Origin: Prevotella sp.
GTDB lineage: Bacteria; Bacteroidota; Bacteroidia; Bacteroidales; Bacteroidaceae
Assembly (NCBI GenBank): GCA_017524385.1
Contig: JAFWSS010000082.1
Location: forward strand, 1-34,478
DNA length: 34,478 nt
Direction of reading: 5' to 3'
The position numbers and the translations under genes were made by a program. Positions within the stretch are counted from its first letter, which is position 1. Each line of letters begins with the position of its first letter. The notes beneath the pieces are model-generated. The model was not told the origin of the DNA and ran no database searches. It was given only the letters and a program-made list of their open reading frames with translations. Of the stretch, positions 32,447 through 34,478 are shown one piece after another.

Positions 32447-33424
32447 TTATACAGAGAAATCTTCATAAGCTGTTGACTCACGGTGACGCCTGACAGGCAA
32501 AATAACATAATAATAGATGACGAAAGCTGCAGAGAGCAGGATGACCATCAGACGCCACAAGTCGCCCGCATGGGTGTAACGGGTGAAATAGCCCTCTATG
32601 AAACCGGCCGTGATGAAGATGGGTATGGTGGATACCAACACCTTGATGCTGCGACGTCCTGCCCTGAGAAAAGACTCCAAACGGCCATAAGTGCCAGGGA
32701 ACAGCCATCCGTTGCCTAGCATGATGCCCGCACCTCCGGCGATGACGATCGCCGAAAGTTCAAGGGTGCCATGGAGCATCACTGCCAGAAAACTTTGCAC
32801 AAACAAACCTCTTCCGATGAAAAACATCATGAAGGAGCCATACATCACACCGTTGAACAGCAGGAAGAGACCTGTGCCGAAACTGGTGAACAACCCATAG
32901 GCGTAAGCCCTGAAAGACACCAACACGTTGTTGAGGGTGATGCCCAGAAAACTCCCCAACTGCGTACCTTGAGCATAAACAGCCATCGGCTCTCCGTTCC
33001 TGATGTTTTCCTCTGTCATGTTCACATAATCGTCTCCGAGGATGAGCCGTGGGAACTCAGGGTCGCCAAGGGTGGAGACCACACCCACCAAGGTGGACAA
33101 GACGAAAATGACAAAAGAGAGGAGCAACGCCTTGCGGGCATCATAAACTGCGAGCGGAATCTCATGGGTCCAGAAACGCAGCATCTGTTTCGCCGTGGTG
33201 TGCTTGTGTCGATAAAGGTCGCGGTGCAACCCCAATGCGATGTCGTTGAGATAGGAGGTGATGGGGGAGTCGGGGTAGTGTGTCTGTGCAAACGCCAGGT
33301 CGGAGGTGATGTCATTGTAGGCATTCACCATATCGTCGGGGGTTGTGAATACGTCATCGCCTTCCATCATCTCCATCCTACGCCATTTTTCTATGTTGCG
33401 TCGTATGAAAACTGCTTCGTTCAT
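32447..33424 (-). CDS. Stage II sporulation protein M-like membrane protein
   Basis: A 325-residue SpoIIM-family protein: cytoplasmic N-terminal helical region (1-95), then about six membrane segments from residue 97, with the family block FNGVMYGS (190-197) and HGTLELSAIVIAGGAG (218-233). SpoIIM in sporulators belongs to the engulfment DMP complex; in non-sporulating Bacteroidetes it is found with MoxR and RDD genes and its role is unknown. First gene of the minus-strand operon, divergent from the RDD gene. Confidence 0.88.
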   Translation of the reverse strand: MNEAVFIRRNIEKWRRMEMMEGDDVFTTPDDMVNAYNDITSDLAFAQTHYPDSPITSYLNDIALGLHRDLYRHKHTTAKQMLRFWTHEIPLAVYDARKALLLSFVIFVLSTLVGVVSTLGDPEFPRLILGDDYVNMTEENIRNGEPMAVYAQGTQLGSFLGITLNNVLVSFRAYAYGLFTSFGTGLFLLFNGVMYGSFMMFFIGRGLFVQSFLAVMLHGTLELSAIVIAGGAGIMLGNGWLFPGTYGRLESFLRAGRRSIKVLVSTIPIFITAGFIEGYFTRYTHAGDLWRLMVILLSAAFVIYYYVILPVRRHRESTAYEDFSV

Positions 33425-33481
33425 ATAAGTCTATTCTTCGAGTGTTCTTATGGTAAAACACCTTGTAGTATAAATGTTGTG

Positions 33482-33489
33482 CAAATATA
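33482..33489 (-). promoter_or_regulatory. -7 element of the SpoIIM-MoxR operon
   Basis: On the minus strand TATATTTG (33489-33482), 57 nt before the SpoIIM start codon. The -33 element is poor. Divergent from the RDD promoter 43 nt away. Confidence 0.55.
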
Positions 33490-33531
33490 AATTTTTTTTC
33501 TATAATATTAGCAACAGAAATAAAAAAAATG

Positions 33532-33539
33532 TAATTTTG
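33532..33539 (+). promoter_or_regulatory. -7 element of the RDD gene
   Basis: TAATTTTG at 33532-33539, 17 nt before the ATG at 33557; no clear -33 element. Confidence 0.5.
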
Positions 33540-33556
33540 CAACAAAATAGTTTTTC

Positions 33557-34273
33557 ATGGCACAAACCAGCATCATCACCGGACAAAACGTAAGAATCCA
33601 ACAGACTGCGGCCACCGTGCTACAACGTGTGGTGGCTTGGGTTATCGACTATTTCGTCCTCATGGTCGGTTTTTTTGTTATTGCCGCCATAATAACAGTT
33701 GTCGAAACAAACGTAAGCAGTGACTTCATGTATTTCTTTTTTGTCATTATGCTTCTATGTCTCCTTTTGTATCCCTTCTGGATGGAGCTCTTCAACAATG
33801 GACAGTCTTTGGGGAAAATGGCGGTGAAAATCAGGGTGGTATGCCTCGATGGCACAAAACCTTCCATCAGTGCTTTTTTCATACGGTGGATTACTTTGAT
33901 GATTGACAGTGCTCTAGGGCTCGCATTCATCATATTCTCGAAAAACAGCCAGCGCATCGGAGACCTCGCGGCCGGTACCACCGTGGTGAAAATTTCCGAA
34001 GCCGCCCAACCTGCCATCTTCAACTCATTATTCTTCATTTCACAGAATTTCCAACCCACATTCCCTGAAGCCAGCAAACTGACCATGCACCAGATTGGCA
34101 TCATTGAGAAAGTGCTCGACTTGGAATTTGGAGAAGAACGCAAATACTACATCGACCAACTCACCGAAAAGGTCACCGAGATGTTGGGCATCATGCCGAA
34201 GGACAACAACAGAGAGCAATTCCTCATCACCCTTTACAACGACTTCCAATTCTATGCCACCAAAGTGGTTTAA
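33557..34273 (+). CDS. RDD family membrane protein
   Basis: A 238-residue protein. An RDD domain spans about 16-146 with R24 and D31 in LQRVVAWVIDY, NNGQSLGKMAVKIRVV (80-95) and RIGDLAAGTTVV (133-144); membrane helices lie near 26-48, 58-75 and 108-127. The cytoplasmic C-terminal part (about 150-238) is a soluble helical extension. RDD proteins may be transporters, but the substrate is unknown. Divergent to SpoIIM, completing the usual MoxR neighbourhood of Bacteroidetes. Its stop is 2 nt before a heptamer repeat tract. Confidence 0.88.
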   Translation: MAQTSIITGQNVRIQQTAATVLQRVVAWVIDYFVLMVGFFVIAAIITVVETNVSSDFMYFFFVIMLLCLLLYPFWMELFNNGQSLGKMAVKIRVVCLDGTKPSISAFFIRWITLMIDSALGLAFIIFSKNSQRIGDLAAGTTVVKISEAAQPAIFNSLFFISQNFQPTFPEASKLTMHQIGIIEKVLDLEFGEERKYYIDQLTEKVTEMLGIMPKDNNREQFLITLYNDFQFYATKVV

Positions 34274-34280
34274 GCAATTG

Positions 34281-34308
34281 AAGATTGAAGATTGAAAATT
34301 GAACATTG
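34281..34308 (+). repeat. AAGATTG heptamer tract after the RDD gene
   Basis: AAGATTG, AAGATTG, AAAATTG, AACATTG: four contiguous 7-bp units, the same family as at 19081-19115 and, inverted, 8558-8690. The last unit leads directly into the 74-bp repeat. Confidence 0.85.
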
Positions 34309-34478
34309 GCCTGCAGCCGAAGTTGCTCACGCTCGGTAGACTCCAAGCAAGCTTGGTCTGCACTCGCTTAATCGCAACATTGGCCTGCGGCCGAAGTTGC
34401 TCACGCTCGGCAGACTCCAAGCAAGCTTGGTCTGCACTCGCTTAATCGCAACATTGGCCTGCGGCCGAAGTTGCTCAC
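34303..34478 (+). repeat. 74-bp tandem repeat, cut by the window end
   Basis: Units start at 34303, 34377 and 34451 with ACATTGGCCTGC and an exact 74-bp period; two full copies differ at a few bases, the third has 28 bases before the window ends. Each holds CCAAGC-AA-GCTTGG (6-bp inverted arms) and CGAAGTTGCTCACGCTCGG. No spacers, so not CRISPR. Confidence 0.92.

Noticed and set aside
34303-34478. Possible CRISPR array
   Set aside because: The whole 74-bp unit is conserved, including any would-be spacer.

Overview
The window looks like chromosomal DNA of a member of the Bacteroidales, most likely Prevotellaceae. Three things point there. Promoters follow the Bacteroidetes pattern TTTG-N19/20-TAnnTTTG, seen in front of most transcription units, and ribosome-binding sites are A-rich without a strong Shine-Dalgarno. 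The gene content fits too: fused SecDF, divergent HU/rhomboid, a MoxR-DUF58-DUF4129-DUF4350-SpoIIM-RDD block, dockerin-like and modular secreted proteins with a C-terminal sorting-like tail. Intergenic regions carry many short-period pyrimidine/purine tandem repeats. The genus call is an inference from these traits.

Layout: (1) 1-2592: a stand-alone TonB-C-terminal-domain periplasmic protein behind a promoter with an upstream 22-bp-period direct repeat, then kduI-kduD (unsaturated uronate catabolism). (2) 2688-8313: HU on the minus strand, divergent from rhomboid protease plus a membrane-anchored endonuclease/exonuclease/phosphatase protein, then secDF. (3) 8411-12129: a small dockerin-like secreted protein whose coding sequence contains 19 tandem 7-bp repeats, then dapB-lepB-aat. 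(4) 12162-15250: a small-RNA gene, clpS and clpA; aat-clpS-clpA form an N-degron tagging/recognition/unfolding set. (5) 15260-19078: on the minus strand an in-frame hpt-adk fusion and a two-domain hydrolase/degenerate HAD protein, divergent from the NAD(P)HX repair enzyme nnr. (6) 19282-22668, minus strand: SGNH/acetyl esterase, class II fructose-bisphosphate aldolase, aquaporin Z. (7) 22925-26690: a second copy of the small-RNA gene (minus), a 1075-residue modular secreted protein and a 54-residue acidic peptide gene ending at a strong terminator. (8) 26998-34273: six minus-strand genes (SpoIIM, unknown membrane protein, DUF4129, DUF4350, MoxR, DUF58) divergent from an RDD membrane protein. 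The window ends inside a 74-bp-period tandem repeat.

The most interesting signals are not protein genes. Two unlinked loci (about 12.2 kb on + and 23.0 kb on -) share the same architecture: a Crp/Fnr-like palindrome CTTGA-N6-TCAAG, exactly 59 nt, a Bacteroidetes promoter, a 47-nt block with one mismatch running from the -7 box into the transcript, and an unrelated hairpin plus U-tract. They look like paralogous stand-alone small RNAs of about 65 nt under common control. The second is the heptamer repeat family, dispersed in intergenic DNA but translated inside the dockerin gene, where it is open in all three frames and could switch the C-terminal domain on and off.

No tRNA, rRNA, insertion sequence, integrase or CRISPR array was seen. 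All function calls are from sequence reading alone; no database search was run.
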